Shown here: positions 1 through 8,139 of the stretch, one piece after another | Position numbering within the stretch: position 1 is the stretch's first letter | Layout: every line of letters begins with the position of its first letter | Notes under the pieces: model-generated | The model's input: only the letters and a program-made list of their open reading frames with translations | Database searches by the model: none | Told to the model about the DNA's origin: nothing | Program-made: the position numbers and the translations under genes | Source: Nocardia carnea | Lineage (GTDB): Bacteria; Actinomycetota; Actinomycetes; Mycobacteriales; Mycobacteriaceae | NCBI RefSeq assembly: GCF_029869215.1 | Contig: NZ_JARWPM010000077.1 | Location: 1 to 46,909, forward strand | Reading direction: 5' to 3' | DNA length: 46,909 nt

Positions 1-385
1 TCCCGGGGCCTGTCTGATAATCCCCACAAAAATACGGGTTCGGCCGTGCACCCCCCGTTCCGCCGGCCGCACCGCCGGCCGCCCCCGGGCCTCCGCCTCC
101 CGGCCTCCCCCCGCCGCCCGCCGACTCTTCCGACCCAGCTACTCCGGACCGGGCACCCCGGATGCCCCGGCCGCCACGAAACGCGGATTTCCGGCCCGGC
201 GGGGGTGGTCCGTCCGTGGGCGGTGCCTGCGATACCGGCCGAGCGGGTCCGGACTCACCGGCCCGCGATTCGCCCCCCGACGCCTGCTGCGACGAATCCT
301 TCTCGGCCACAGAGTCCATTATGCCGCCGAGGCCCCCTGCGTTCCGGGTTCACCGCAAACCCACTTCCCGGCAACAGCCACGCCC

Positions 386-530
386 GGCAGCCGCACCCCG
401 CACTGGGCACCCCGCACCCTGGCAGCCGCACCTGGCACCTGGGCAGCCGCACCCCGCACTGGGCACCCCGGACCTCGGCAGCCGCACTCTGCACATGGGC
501 AGCCGCACCCCGCGCCCGGCAGCCGCACCT
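386..530. repeat. Degenerate higher-order tandem repeat, 56-bp unit built from 21- and 35-bp pieces
   Basis: GGCAGCCGCAC recurs at 386, 421, 442, 477, 498 and 518. The spacings are 35, 21, 35, 21 and 20 bp. The block 386-441 and the block 442-497 are nearly identical 56-bp units, followed by a partial third. Apart from the last, the spacings are multiples of 7, so this looks like a diverged form of the 7-bp array that follows it. Confidence 0.8.
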
Positions 531-544
531 GGCATCCCGGTCTT

Positions 545-568
545 CACACCCACACCCACACCCACACC
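545..568. repeat. Four copies of CACACC
   Basis: Four perfect 6-bp copies of CACACC lie between the degenerate block and the pure 7-bp array. It looks like simple slippage sequence. No function is suggested. Confidence 0.85.
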
Positions 569-604
569 CCGGCCGGGCGGAAATGAACGGTCCTGCCGCC
601 GTCG

Positions 605-687
605 GGCACCCGGCACCCGGCACCCGGCACCCGGCACCCGGCACCCGGCACCCGGCACCCGGCACCCGGCACCCGGCACCCGGCACC
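605..687. repeat. Pure 7-bp minisatellite, GGCACCC x 11 plus a partial copy
   Basis: Eleven perfect tandem copies of GGCACCC run from 605 to 681, followed by GGCACC. The array ends about 140 bp before the amidohydrolase start codon. Such a homogeneous array is expected to vary in copy number between isolates, and it could alter spacing in a promoter or leader. That effect is inference. Confidence 0.95.
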
Positions 688-825
688 GAGGAGGCTACGG
701 TCAGCAACCACATCGCATCGCAAGCCCGGCCGACCGGCGACAAAGGCGGAATTGGACGGACCGCCGCCGCTCGCGCGCTACGCTCGGCGAACCGACGACG
801 ATCGCAGGAAGGTGCCACCAGCGCT

Positions 826-1884
826 ATGGACATCGGCGATATCCGGATCATCGACGCGCATATCCACCAGTGGGATCCGTTCACCAACCCGCGCGAATTC
901 AGCGGTACCGCGAAACTCCTGCGCGCCGTGCCGCTGCCCCTCGGGCTGGCGGTGCGGCTCGCGCCGCGCCGAGATCGCGAATTCGTCGGCGAACCCTCCG
1001 CCTATATGGGCCCGTACCTGCCTGCCGACTACCGGGCCGACGCCGCCGGGCTACCCGTCGAATCGGTGGTGCATATCGAGGTCGAGTGGACCGGGGCGAA
1101 ATCCGAGGAAACGCGCTGGGTCACCGCGCTGCCCTTCGGGGTGGACACGCCCGCGCTGGCGGCGGTCAGCGGCGGCGGCTCGCCGTCCGACCCGGGTTTT
1201 CCCGAACTCCTCGAGGCCCATCTGTCGGCCTCGCCGCTGGTGCGCGGGATCCGCAGTATGGTCGCGCACCACCCGGACACCGGGATACGCAGTTTCGCGC
1301 CCGGACCGAACACGCTGCGGAGCCGGGAGTTCCTGGACGGTTTCGCCGCGTTGGCCGAACGCGATCTGGCCTTCGAAGCGTGGGTGTACTCGCATCAGAT
1401 CCCGGAGGTCACCGCGCTCGCCCAGCGCTACCCGGAAGCCACGATCATCCTGAACCATCTGGGCACGCCCGCCGGAATCTTCGGCCCGGTCGGTAAACAC
1501 ACCGGCCGGGATGCCGAAGCCCGCGCCGGCCTCCTCGAACGGTGGCGCACCGATATCGCCGAACTGGCCGAATGCCCGCGGGTAGTGGCGAAAGTCAGCG
1601 GCCTGATGATGCCCGTCCTCGGGCACTCGGTCCCGCGGCACGGCTCCCCGACACCGGTTCGCGAACTCGTCGACAGGATCGGGCCCCTGCTCCGGCACGC
1701 CGCCGATACGTTCGGCCCCGACCGTCTCATCTGGGGATCGAACTTCCCGGTCGACCGGCCGATCACCTCGATCACCGGCAGCGCCGAGGCGGTTGCCACG
1801 GTCCTCACCCAGCACCTCGGTGACTCCGTGCCGCTCGACAAGATCTTCCGGGCAAACGCCCAGCGGGTCTACCGGCTGGACTAA
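826..1884 (+). CDS. Amidohydrolase family protein (COG3618/amidohydrolase 2 type)
   Basis: The 352-aa product is a TIM-barrel metal hydrolase of the family that includes 2-pyrone-4,6-dicarboxylate lactonase-like enzymes. The metal-binding HxH is at residues 12-14 (IIDAHIHQWDP). A central NHLGTP segment and a C-terminal WGSNFPVDRP segment carry the other expected active-site His and Asp. The substrate cannot be assigned; a lactone or carboxylic acid is typical. The frame stays open far upstream, but that part is repeat-encoded low complexity. I chose ATG 826 because the domain begins at once and GGAAGG lies about 13 nt upstream. The gene converges with the SWIM gene, 40 bp away. Confidence 0.85.
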   Translation: MDIGDIRIIDAHIHQWDPFTNPREFSGTAKLLRAVPLPLGLAVRLAPRRDREFVGEPSAYMGPYLPADYRADAAGLPVESVVHIEVEWTGAKSEETRWVTALPFGVDTPALAAVSGGGSPSDPGFPELLEAHLSASPLVRGIRSMVAHHPDTGIRSFAPGPNTLRSREFLDGFAALAERDLAFEAWVYSHQIPEVTALAQRYPEATIILNHLGTPAGIFGPVGKHTGRDAEARAGLLERWRTDIAELAECPRVVAKVSGLMMPVLGHSVPRHGSPTPVRELVDRIGPLLRHAADTFGPDRLIWGSNFPVDRPITSITGSAEAVATVLTQHLGDSVPLDKIFRANAQRVYRLD

Positions 1885-1924
1885 CTCTGCGCGCGGCGGC
1901 GGGGTGCGCTACGGACCGAAACCT

Positions 1925-2689
1925 CTACCTTCCGGTCAGGGACGCATACATCGTGACCAGCGCGCGATTACCAGCGGCCGCGGTGTTCTCGTCGGCGCAG
2001 AGCATACGCAGCGCGCGCCGCAGGAGCGCCGGGTCCAATTCGTCGAGCGCCGGCCCACCGCGCGGCGCCGGTAGGGCGGGGAGTTCGAGCGCCTCGCCGT
2101 AGGGGTCGGTGGTTTCGTCCACCTCGTGGGCGGCCGTCTCGACTCCGCCGATCAACCGTTCGATACTCAGCCCGCGCACGGCCAGCAGATCACGGGGATG
2201 TTCGTCGAGACGTTCGGCCAGCAGGCAGACCACGGCGATCGCGTGTTTGCACGGCCAGCCGGGATCGGGGCAGGTACATCCGAAGTCGATATCGGCGGCC
2301 GTTTCCGGCACCAGATGCGTGGCGAGTTCGCGGGGCAGGTCCCCGGAAACGATCCGGGCGAGCATCCCCGGCGCGGCACGGATCGCCTCGACCACCAGCT
2401 CGATCTCTTCCGGCCGCAGCCGGCGGATCTCGCAGGTGGTGGTGAACGGGCTCGGCTGGCTGCCCTGTACCTCGGCGGTGACCACACCGGGTTCGATGCG
2501 GTAGCTCACCACCTGTCCGGCCCGCGCGTAGGTACGTCCACGCGCGAGACGGCCCGGGTCGGCGAGCCGTTCCATCACGTCGAGCAATGCCTTGCCCCAG
2601 AACGTCCGGGTGAACCCGCCGCGGCGATTGCGGGCCGCCGCGCCGCCCGATACCGGGCGGCGCTTACCGTATTCCGCGAAATCGGCCAT
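1925..2689 (-). CDS. SWIM zinc finger family protein
   Basis: The 254-aa product carries a SWIM zinc finger: C138-x-C140-x6-C147-x-H149 (FGCTCPDPGWPCKH). SWIM domains bind nucleic acid or partner proteins and in actinomycetes are often encoded next to SNF2 helicases. Here the ATG overlaps the stop codon of the upstream SNF2 gene by one base (TGATG), which implies translational coupling and probably a joint function. A GTG one codon earlier (2692) is the alternative start. The rest of the protein has no domain I recognise; the C-terminal 80 residues are acidic and Ala/Leu-rich. The cellular role is probably DNA metabolism, but the specific process is unknown. Confidence 0.88.
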   Translation of the reverse strand: MADFAEYGKRRPVSGGAAARNRRGGFTRTFWGKALLDVMERLADPGRLARGRTYARAGQVVSYRIEPGVVTAEVQGSQPSPFTTTCEIRRLRPEEIELVVEAIRAAPGMLARIVSGDLPRELATHLVPETAADIDFGCTCPDPGWPCKHAIAVVCLLAERLDEHPRDLLAVRGLSIERLIGGVETAAHEVDETTDPYGEALELPALPAPRGGPALDELDPALLRRALRMLCADENTAAAGNRALVTMYASLTGR

Positions 2690-5493
2690 CACTCACCCAC
2701 CGCCTCGGCACCGAGGGTGAACAGCCGGGCCAGCTCGTCGTTGCCGAGTTCGGTGATCCAGTTCTCCCCCACCCCGATCGCGAGATCGGCGAGTTCCCTT
2801 TTCCCGGTGATCATTTCGTCGATTCGCTCCTCGATCGTGTCGACGCAGACCAGTTTGCGCACCTGCACCGTGCGTTGCTGGCCGATCCGGAAGGCGCGAT
2901 CGGTGGCCTGGTTCTCCACCGCGGGATTCCACCAGCGGTCGAGGTGCACCACATGGTTCGCGGCGGTCAGGTTCAGGCCGGTGCCGCCGGCTTTGAGCGA
3001 GAGCAGCAGCAGCGGCGGGCCGTCGTCCTGCTGGAAGGCCTCCACCATCGCATCGCGCCGCTTCTTGGCGACCCCGCCGTGCAGGAACGGGATCCGGCTG
3101 CCGAACCGTTCGGCGAGATACGGCGTGACGAGTTCACCGAACTCCCGGAACTGGGTGAACAGCAGCGCCTTCTCACCCTCCGCGAGGACAGCGTCGAGGA
3201 CATCCTCGACCAGTGCCAGCTTCCCCGAACGGTGCGCGCCGCGACGCAGTACGGCCGAGGAATCCCCTAGGAAATGGGCGGGATGGTTGCACACCTGCTT
3301 CAACCGGGTGAGCGCGCCGAGAACGGCTCCCTTACGCGCCATTCCCTTTGCGTCACGCAGTTTTTCGAGCATATCCTCGACCACCGCCTGATACAGCGCC
3401 GCCTGTTCCACGGTGAGATTGGCCCGGACCGTCATCTCCAGTTTCTCCGGCAGATCGGAGATCACGGCCGGATCCGTTTTCACCCGGCGCAACAGGAACG
3501 GCGAGGTGACGGCACGCAGCCTGGTGACGGCGTTCTCGTCGTTCTCCCGTTCGATCGGCACGGCGAAACGGGCGCGGAAGGTCTGTGGGCTGCCCAGTAA
3601 CTTCGGAACGGCGAAATCGAACAGGGAGCGCAGTTCCTCGAGCCGGTTCTCCACCGGGGTGCCGGTGAGTGCCAGCCGGTGCCGGGCCGGGAGCGCCCGG
3701 GCCGCCCGCGCCTGCCGGGTGGCGGCGTTCTTGATGTGCTGGGCCTCGTCGAGCACCACCCGTTCCCACTGCTGCCGCGACAGATCGGCGATATCGCGGG
3801 CGAGCAGCGCGTAGGTGGTGATCACCAGATCGGCACCGGCCACCGCGACGTCCAGATCGCGCCCCTGGGCCCGGCCCGGCCCGTGATGCACCAGCACCCG
3901 CAGGTCGGGGGCGAACCGGGCGGCCTCGCGCTGCCAGTTGCCCACCACCGACATCGGGCACACCAGCACGGTCGGCCGCGGCGCGGTCTCGCGTTCCCGT
4001 TCGTGCAGCAGCAGCGCGAGCACCTGGATGGTCTTCCCGAGACCCATATCGTCGGCGAGGATCGCCCCACAGTCGAGACTGTTCATCGTCGCCAGCCAGG
4101 CCAGCCCGCGTTCCTGATAGGGGCGCAGCTGTGCCTTCAACCGGGCCGGCGCCGCCACCGGTTCCTGCGCGCGGGCGGGGTCGAACAGCGCGGCCGGCCA
4201 GCCTTCGGCCGTGACCTCGGTGAGCGGCACCCGCCCGACCCGGGTACCGGCGATCTCACCGATCAGATCGGCGAGGGTGATCTCGGTGTCGCCGGTGTGC
4301 AGGGCGACGAATTTCGCGGCGGCGGCGAGAGCACTGTGATCGGCCTGCACCCATTCACCGCGTAACCGCACCAGATCGGATTGCGCGGTGATCAGCTGCC
4401 GCATCTCCGGCTCGGAGAGCACGGTATCGCCGAGGGCCAGTTCCCACCGGTAGGACACCAGCCCGTCCAGGCCGACGGTGCTCTGCGCGGCGGGGACGGC
4501 CGCCCCGCTCACCCGCAACCGCAGGCTCGGTTCGGTGATGTTCCAGGCCCGCGGCAGCAGCAGCGGAATCCCTGCGGCGGAGAGCGCCTGCGCCCCGTGC
4601 GCGACCAGGTCGGCGACCACTTCGGTGGGCAGCAGCAGGTCCAGGCTGTGCGGGTCGCCGGGTACGTCGCGCAGCCGGGGGTAGGCGCGTTGCGCCCGGC
4701 CCAGCCATTCCAGCCCCGTGCGTACCTCGTCCGCGATTCCCGGCACCGGGATCGGCCGCGGCGCGACACCGTCTTCCCGCAGGCAGACCTCGAGCCGCCA
4801 CAACGCGGAATCGCCGGGGACCGCGGCGAATTCACCGTCGGGTTCGCGCAAGCGCAGCACCAGTTCGGGTTCGCCGGCCGAACAGGTCTCCCGCCACTGC
4901 CGCAGTACCTCGGACGCCTGATGGCTGCCCGTATCCACCGGAACGTCGGCGGACAGCGCATGTACCAGCGGGTGTGCCGAGACATCCGGGGCGATCAGTT
5001 CCCGCGCCATCGGGTCGGTGAGTTCGGTGACCATATCGTCGAGCACATCTGCCGGCTCACCCGCGACGCGCAGCGCCGGCGGCGCCAGGGCCGCGAGCTC
5101 GGCGAGCCAGGCGCGCTGACCGGCGCCGCCGGCGGGCCGCCAGCGGGCCCACCACCGGCCCTCCTCGCGCCGCAATTCGGGCACGACCATCCCCGCCCGG
5201 ACCCAGCGCTCCAGCCCCAGCGCGAGATGCGCCAGGAACCGCAGATCGCCCGCTACGGCGGCGGCCGGTAGCCGTTGTCGCAGCGCGGCCGCCGCGGCAG
5301 CGGGTGCGAGCGCATGAGCCCGCACGACCTCCCGCCGTGGCCCGGCCTCGTCGACGACGAGTACCTCGGCCCGGTGCCGGAACCGCGATTCCGCGAGCAC
5401 TGAACCGAGCAGGCCGCCGACCTGCTCGCTTTCCGCCCCCGGGGCACGCCACAGCAGCAACCCGTACCCGGGTGACCACAGTCCGTGCAGCAT
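2689..5493 (-). CDS. SNF2-family DEAD/DEAH-box helicase/translocase
   Basis: The 934-aa product is a Swi2/Snf2 ATPase. Motif I (DDMGLGKT) is near residue 480, DEAQ (motif II) near 580, LTGTPVEN (motif III) near 607, GGTGLNL (motif V) near 840 and QATDRAFRIGQ (motif VI) near 870. The N-terminal ~450 residues form the variable region found in bacterial SNF2 proteins that pair with SWIM proteins. It is an ATP-driven double-stranded DNA translocase; its bacterial substrate is unknown, with repair or transcription recycling as possibilities. ATG 5493 is preferred over TTG 5505. It is the first gene of a two-gene operon with the SWIM gene. Confidence 0.93.
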   Translation of the reverse strand: MLHGLWSPGYGLLLWRAPGAESEQVGGLLGSVLAESRFRHRAEVLVVDEAGPRREVVRAHALAPAAAAAALRQRLPAAAVAGDLRFLAHLALGLERWVRAGMVVPELRREEGRWWARWRPAGGAGQRAWLAELAALAPPALRVAGEPADVLDDMVTELTDPMARELIAPDVSAHPLVHALSADVPVDTGSHQASEVLRQWRETCSAGEPELVLRLREPDGEFAAVPGDSALWRLEVCLREDGVAPRPIPVPGIADEVRTGLEWLGRAQRAYPRLRDVPGDPHSLDLLLPTEVVADLVAHGAQALSAAGIPLLLPRAWNITEPSLRLRVSGAAVPAAQSTVGLDGLVSYRWELALGDTVLSEPEMRQLITAQSDLVRLRGEWVQADHSALAAAAKFVALHTGDTEITLADLIGEIAGTRVGRVPLTEVTAEGWPAALFDPARAQEPVAAPARLKAQLRPYQERGLAWLATMNSLDCGAILADDMGLGKTIQVLALLLHERERETAPRPTVLVCPMSVVGNWQREAARFAPDLRVLVHHGPGRAQGRDLDVAVAGADLVITTYALLARDIADLSRQQWERVVLDEAQHIKNAATRQARAARALPARHRLALTGTPVENRLEELRSLFDFAVPKLLGSPQTFRARFAVPIERENDENAVTRLRAVTSPFLLRRVKTDPAVISDLPEKLEMTVRANLTVEQAALYQAVVEDMLEKLRDAKGMARKGAVLGALTRLKQVCNHPAHFLGDSSAVLRRGAHRSGKLALVEDVLDAVLAEGEKALLFTQFREFGELVTPYLAERFGSRIPFLHGGVAKKRRDAMVEAFQQDDGPPLLLLSLKAGGTGLNLTAANHVVHLDRWWNPAVENQATDRAFRIGQQRTVQVRKLVCVDTIEERIDEMITGKRELADLAIGVGENWITELGNDELARLFTLGAEAVGE

Positions 5494-5796
5494 CGTCCCA
5501 TCCAATCAGCCCGGTCCGACACGTCCCGATCGGTCCCCCGCCGACCCGCGGCGGACCCGGTCTCCCGCCGCCCCGGCACGCCCGGGCACTTTCTGGATTT
5601 ATCCACCCCGACGGCACATACTGGGAAATATCCGCTGGTCACCGCTGTTATCCGCGATCCGAGCCCGCCGGGTGAGAGGCCGCGGCGGGCGAATCGTCCT
5701 GCCCCGGCTCTCGCCTTCGGCGGGCGGCGCGCACCGGCCCGGGAACAGCGGTCCCACAGCACACAGCGGCGTCATCGAACAGCGGAGGGCAGCAGC

Positions 5797-6159
5797 ATGA
5801 CCATTCTGCTCCAGGTTCTCGAGCAGAGCTATACGCCGACCACACCCTGGGAACAGCGCAAATTCACCTTCGTGGATGCCGGCAAGATCGTCGGTATGCG
5901 ATTGGACGGCCAGTGCGGCGTCTGGCTGGACCTGTCCCGGCCGGGCGAATCCCAGCGCCTGGCCCGCACCGAACGCCCCGAGGAGGCCATCACCTTCCTC
6001 CTCACGACGTTCGCGAAGATCGCCGAATGCGGGGACAACGGCGGTTCCTGGGTGATCGGCCACGACGGCGTGCATATCGAATCGCTGGTCGCGACCCGTT
6101 TCCCAACGCGAAGCAGCGGGGTGGACAACGACGAGTTGCTGGCCCGCGCCTGGCTGTGA
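5797..6159 (+). CDS. Hypothetical protein, 120 aa
   Basis: I do not recognise this family. The start is clear: GGAGGG lies 7 nt before ATG 5797, although the frame is open from 5485. The product is soluble, mixed alpha/beta in look, without a signal peptide, membrane segment or cysteine motif beyond two isolated Cys. The middle part (RPEEAITFLLTTFAKIAE) is probably helical. It is transcribed away from the SNF2 gene, with about 300 bp between the two starts, and lies 47 bp before a secreted nuclease gene with which it may be co-transcribed. Confidence 0.75.
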   Translation: MTILLQVLEQSYTPTTPWEQRKFTFVDAGKIVGMRLDGQCGVWLDLSRPGESQRLARTERPEEAITFLLTTFAKIAECGDNGGSWVIGHDGVHIESLVATRFPTRSSGVDNDELLARAWL

Positions 6160-6206
6160 GCCGCGGCCGGCGGTAGCTGTCGGTGCGGTCCGGTATACCG
6201 GTATCC

Positions 6207-6923
6207 GTGAGGACACGGGGGAAGATTCACACGGTTCCGGTATTCCTGCTCGCCTGTCTGCTGCTCGGTGCGCTCACCGGCTGCGCGGGTATCGCCGGCG
6301 GCCATCGGCCCGCGCCGGGTAGTCCCGGGCGGGCGCAGCTCGAACAATTGCTCGCCGCGGTGCGCGTGGTCCCGCACCGGCCGCACGCCGGTGGGTACGA
6401 ACGTGACTGCGGGTCCGGGCAGGGCTGCGTTTTCGGCCCGGCCTGGTCCGACGATCACGACGGCCCGGGCGGGCACGACGGCTGCGATACCCGCAACAAC
6501 GTGCTGGCCCGGCAGCTCACCGAGGTCGCCTATCGGCCCGGCACCCGCAACTGTGTGGTGCAGTCGGGCGCGCTCGCCGATCCGTACACCGGCGCCCGGA
6601 TCGTTTTCGACCGGCGCACCGCGCAGCAGATGCCGGTGGACCATATCTATCCGCTGGCCGCCGCCTGGGATATGGGCGCCGCCGTGTGGACCCCCACCCA
6701 GCGCATTCGCTTCGCCAACGATATCGAGTACAACCTGCAGGTCACCGACCGCGCGACGAATACCGCCAAAAGCGACAGCACACCCGCCCACTGGTTACCA
6801 CCGTCGCGGCCCGGCCACTGCTATTACGCGGGCCGATACCTCACCGTGGCGCTGCGCTACCAGTTACCGGTCACCGCCGCTGACCACGGGGTGCTCCGGG
6901 CGATCGCCGCGCGCTGTGGTTGA
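6207..6923 (+). CDS. Secreted lipoprotein HNH endonuclease family protein (DUF1524-like)
   Basis: The 238-aa product starts with a lipoprotein signal (RTRGKIH, hydrophobic core, lipobox LTGC near residue 26). The body matches secreted HNH nucleases of the DUF1524 type: VDHIYPLAAAWDMGA carries the catalytic DH, followed by a NLQVTDRATNTAKSDSTP segment with the conserved Asn and Lys, and a C-terminal YAGRYLTVALRY helix. Four or more Cys could form disulfides outside the cell. The likely role is extracellular DNA degradation, for nutrition or competition. GTG 6207 gives a normal-length signal peptide and has a TATACC box 7 nt before it. GTG 6183 is the alternative start. Confidence 0.85.
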   Translation: MRTRGKIHTVPVFLLACLLLGALTGCAGIAGGHRPAPGSPGRAQLEQLLAAVRVVPHRPHAGGYERDCGSGQGCVFGPAWSDDHDGPGGHDGCDTRNNVLARQLTEVAYRPGTRNCVVQSGALADPYTGARIVFDRRTAQQMPVDHIYPLAAAWDMGAAVWTPTQRIRFANDIEYNLQVTDRATNTAKSDSTPAHWLPPSRPGHCYYAGRYLTVALRYQLPVTAADHGVLRAIAARCG

Positions 6924-7229
6924 ACCGGCCCGACCCACCCCTGGAGACCCGCCCACACTGTATGCCAGGCCGCCGGCCCAGGATGGTCCCGGCCCCGATC
7001 GGCACGATGGACCCAGGGCCGGTGCGCGGTACGGCGCCATGTGATCAGCCATTGCTGACGCTGCGCGCACCGAATCTAGGGGATCGCGCGCCGTCGCCTG
7101 CCCGGCGCACTCGTCACCATCGGCGCCGTCTCGTCGAGTAACCACCGAGCACCGAGGGCTCGACCGCCGCGGCACAGGGTCGGGGCGCTCCCCGCACCCC
7201 AGGATCGGGACACTCCCGACGCCGTGCGT
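6924..7229. other. Intergenic region between convergent genes
   Basis: These 306 bp separate the convergent nuclease and sulfurtransferase genes. I see no gene with coding character. Weak inverted repeats are present: CCGGCCC/GGGCCGG at 6973/7016 and GGTGCGCG/CGCGCACC at 7021/7064, both with long loops. A short hairpin next to the sulfurtransferase stop is listed separately. Confidence 0.5.
7205..7219 (-). terminator. Short hairpin after the sulfurtransferase gene
   Basis: TCGGGA-CAC-TCCCGA forms a 6-bp stem with a 3-nt loop, 10 nt past the stop codon. There is no U tract, so it is only a candidate terminator. Confidence 0.4.
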
Positions 7230-8045
7230 TCAGGCTCCGGTGGCGACGGGGCGTTTCCGATCATGTGCCCACTGTGACCACGACCCCGGATACAGGGCCG
7301 CCTCCACCCCGACCACCGCGAGGGCCGCGATGGCATGCGCGGCGGTGACTCCGGACCCGCAGTACACCGCGACCGGTTCGCCGTCCAGGTCGCCGTAGCG
7401 CCTGCGCAGTAGTTCGGCGGGCAGGAAACAACCGTCCTCGCCGAGGTTCTCACTGGTCGGGGCGCTGATCGCGCCGGGAATATGACCGGCGCGGGGATCC
7501 ACCGGTTCGTGTTCGCCGCGGTACCGTTCGGCGGCCCGGGCATCCAGCAGCACCCCTTTCCAGCGGGCGGCCGCGTCGGCGTCGATCACCGGCAGCCGGC
7601 CGGGTTCGAGTTCGATATCGCCGGGTTCGGGGTCCGGTTCCACACCGGTGGCCAGTTCGCCGCCGCTGCGCAGCCAGGCGGGTAGCCCGCCGTCGAGAAT
7701 GCGCACCTCGGTGATCCCGGCCCAGCGCAGCAGCCACCAGGCCCGCGCCGCCGACATTCCACCGAGCGCGTCGTAGACCACCACCGGATCGCCCGCGCAG
7801 ATCCCCCAGCTGCGCGCGCATTTCTGCAGTTGCTCTACTTCGGGTAGGGGATGGCGGCCGTGCGCCGGGGTGGGTAGCGCGGCGAGTTCGGTATCCAGGT
7901 CGACGAACACCGCACCCGGGATATGGCCGTTCTGGTAGTGCTGCGGGCCCTCGGGGTCGCCGAGTTGCCAGCGGACATCCAGCAGGCGCAGATTCTTTTC
8001 GGTTGATTCCCGGAGTTCTTCAGCCGAGATCAGTACCGCGTTCAA
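7230..8045 (-). CDS. Sulfurtransferase with two rhodanese domains (thiosulfate/3-mercaptopyruvate type)
   Basis: The 271-aa product has tandem rhodanese domains. The inactive N-terminal one contains LLDVRW and GHIPGAVFVDLD. The C-terminal one has GHIPGAISAP and the active-site loop C229-GSGVTA, a pattern typical of mercaptopyruvate sulfurtransferases, whereas classical thiosulfate sulfurtransferases have a more basic loop. It transfers sulfane sulfur to a thiol acceptor or cyanide in the cytoplasm. I place the start at TTG 8045, because GAGGAG lies 6 nt upstream and the length then fits the family; an upstream extension to 8114 has no SD. It lies 94 bp after the E2 gene on the same strand and may be read through from that operon. 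Confidence 0.88.
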   Translation of the reverse strand: MNAVLISAEELRESTEKNLRLLDVRWQLGDPEGPQHYQNGHIPGAVFVDLDTELAALPTPAHGRHPLPEVEQLQKCARSWGICAGDPVVVYDALGGMSAARAWWLLRWAGITEVRILDGGLPAWLRSGGELATGVEPDPEPGDIELEPGRLPVIDADAAARWKGVLLDARAAERYRGEHEPVDPRAGHIPGAISAPTSENLGEDGCFLPAELLRRRYGDLDGEPVAVYCGSGVTAAHAIAALAVVGVEAALYPGSWSQWAHDRKRPVATGA

Positions 8046-8139
8046 CGCAGCTCCTCGTCCAAGAGTCTGGAACAGATTTCGCCACCGTACGCGGGTCGTG
8101 TGCGCGGCGTCCACGCCGACACGGAAATTCGGCGGGCGG

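Larger units (their letters stand above)
1..825. other. Non-coding, repeat-rich region before the amidohydrolase
   Basis: No convincing gene is seen here. Several frames are open on both strands, but their products are Pro/Arg/Gly/His low-complexity sequence produced by GC-rich tandem repeats, with no Shine-Dalgarno (SD) site or domain. The stretch holds a degenerate repeat block, a short CACACC array and a pure GGCACCC array, listed separately. The first 40 bases are less GC-rich than the rest. The window may begin at or near a contig edge, but that cannot be decided from here. Confidence 0.6.

Noticed and set aside
386..530. Regularly spaced repeats resembling a CRISPR array
   Set aside because: The repeats are 11-14 bp with related, repeat-derived spacers and no cas genes. 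They fit a degenerate minisatellite.
46..825. Long open frames on both strands before the amidohydrolase
   Set aside because: They encode Pro/Arg/Gly/His low complexity derived from the 7-bp repeats, have no SD or domain, and run in several frames at once. Only the part from 826 looks like protein.
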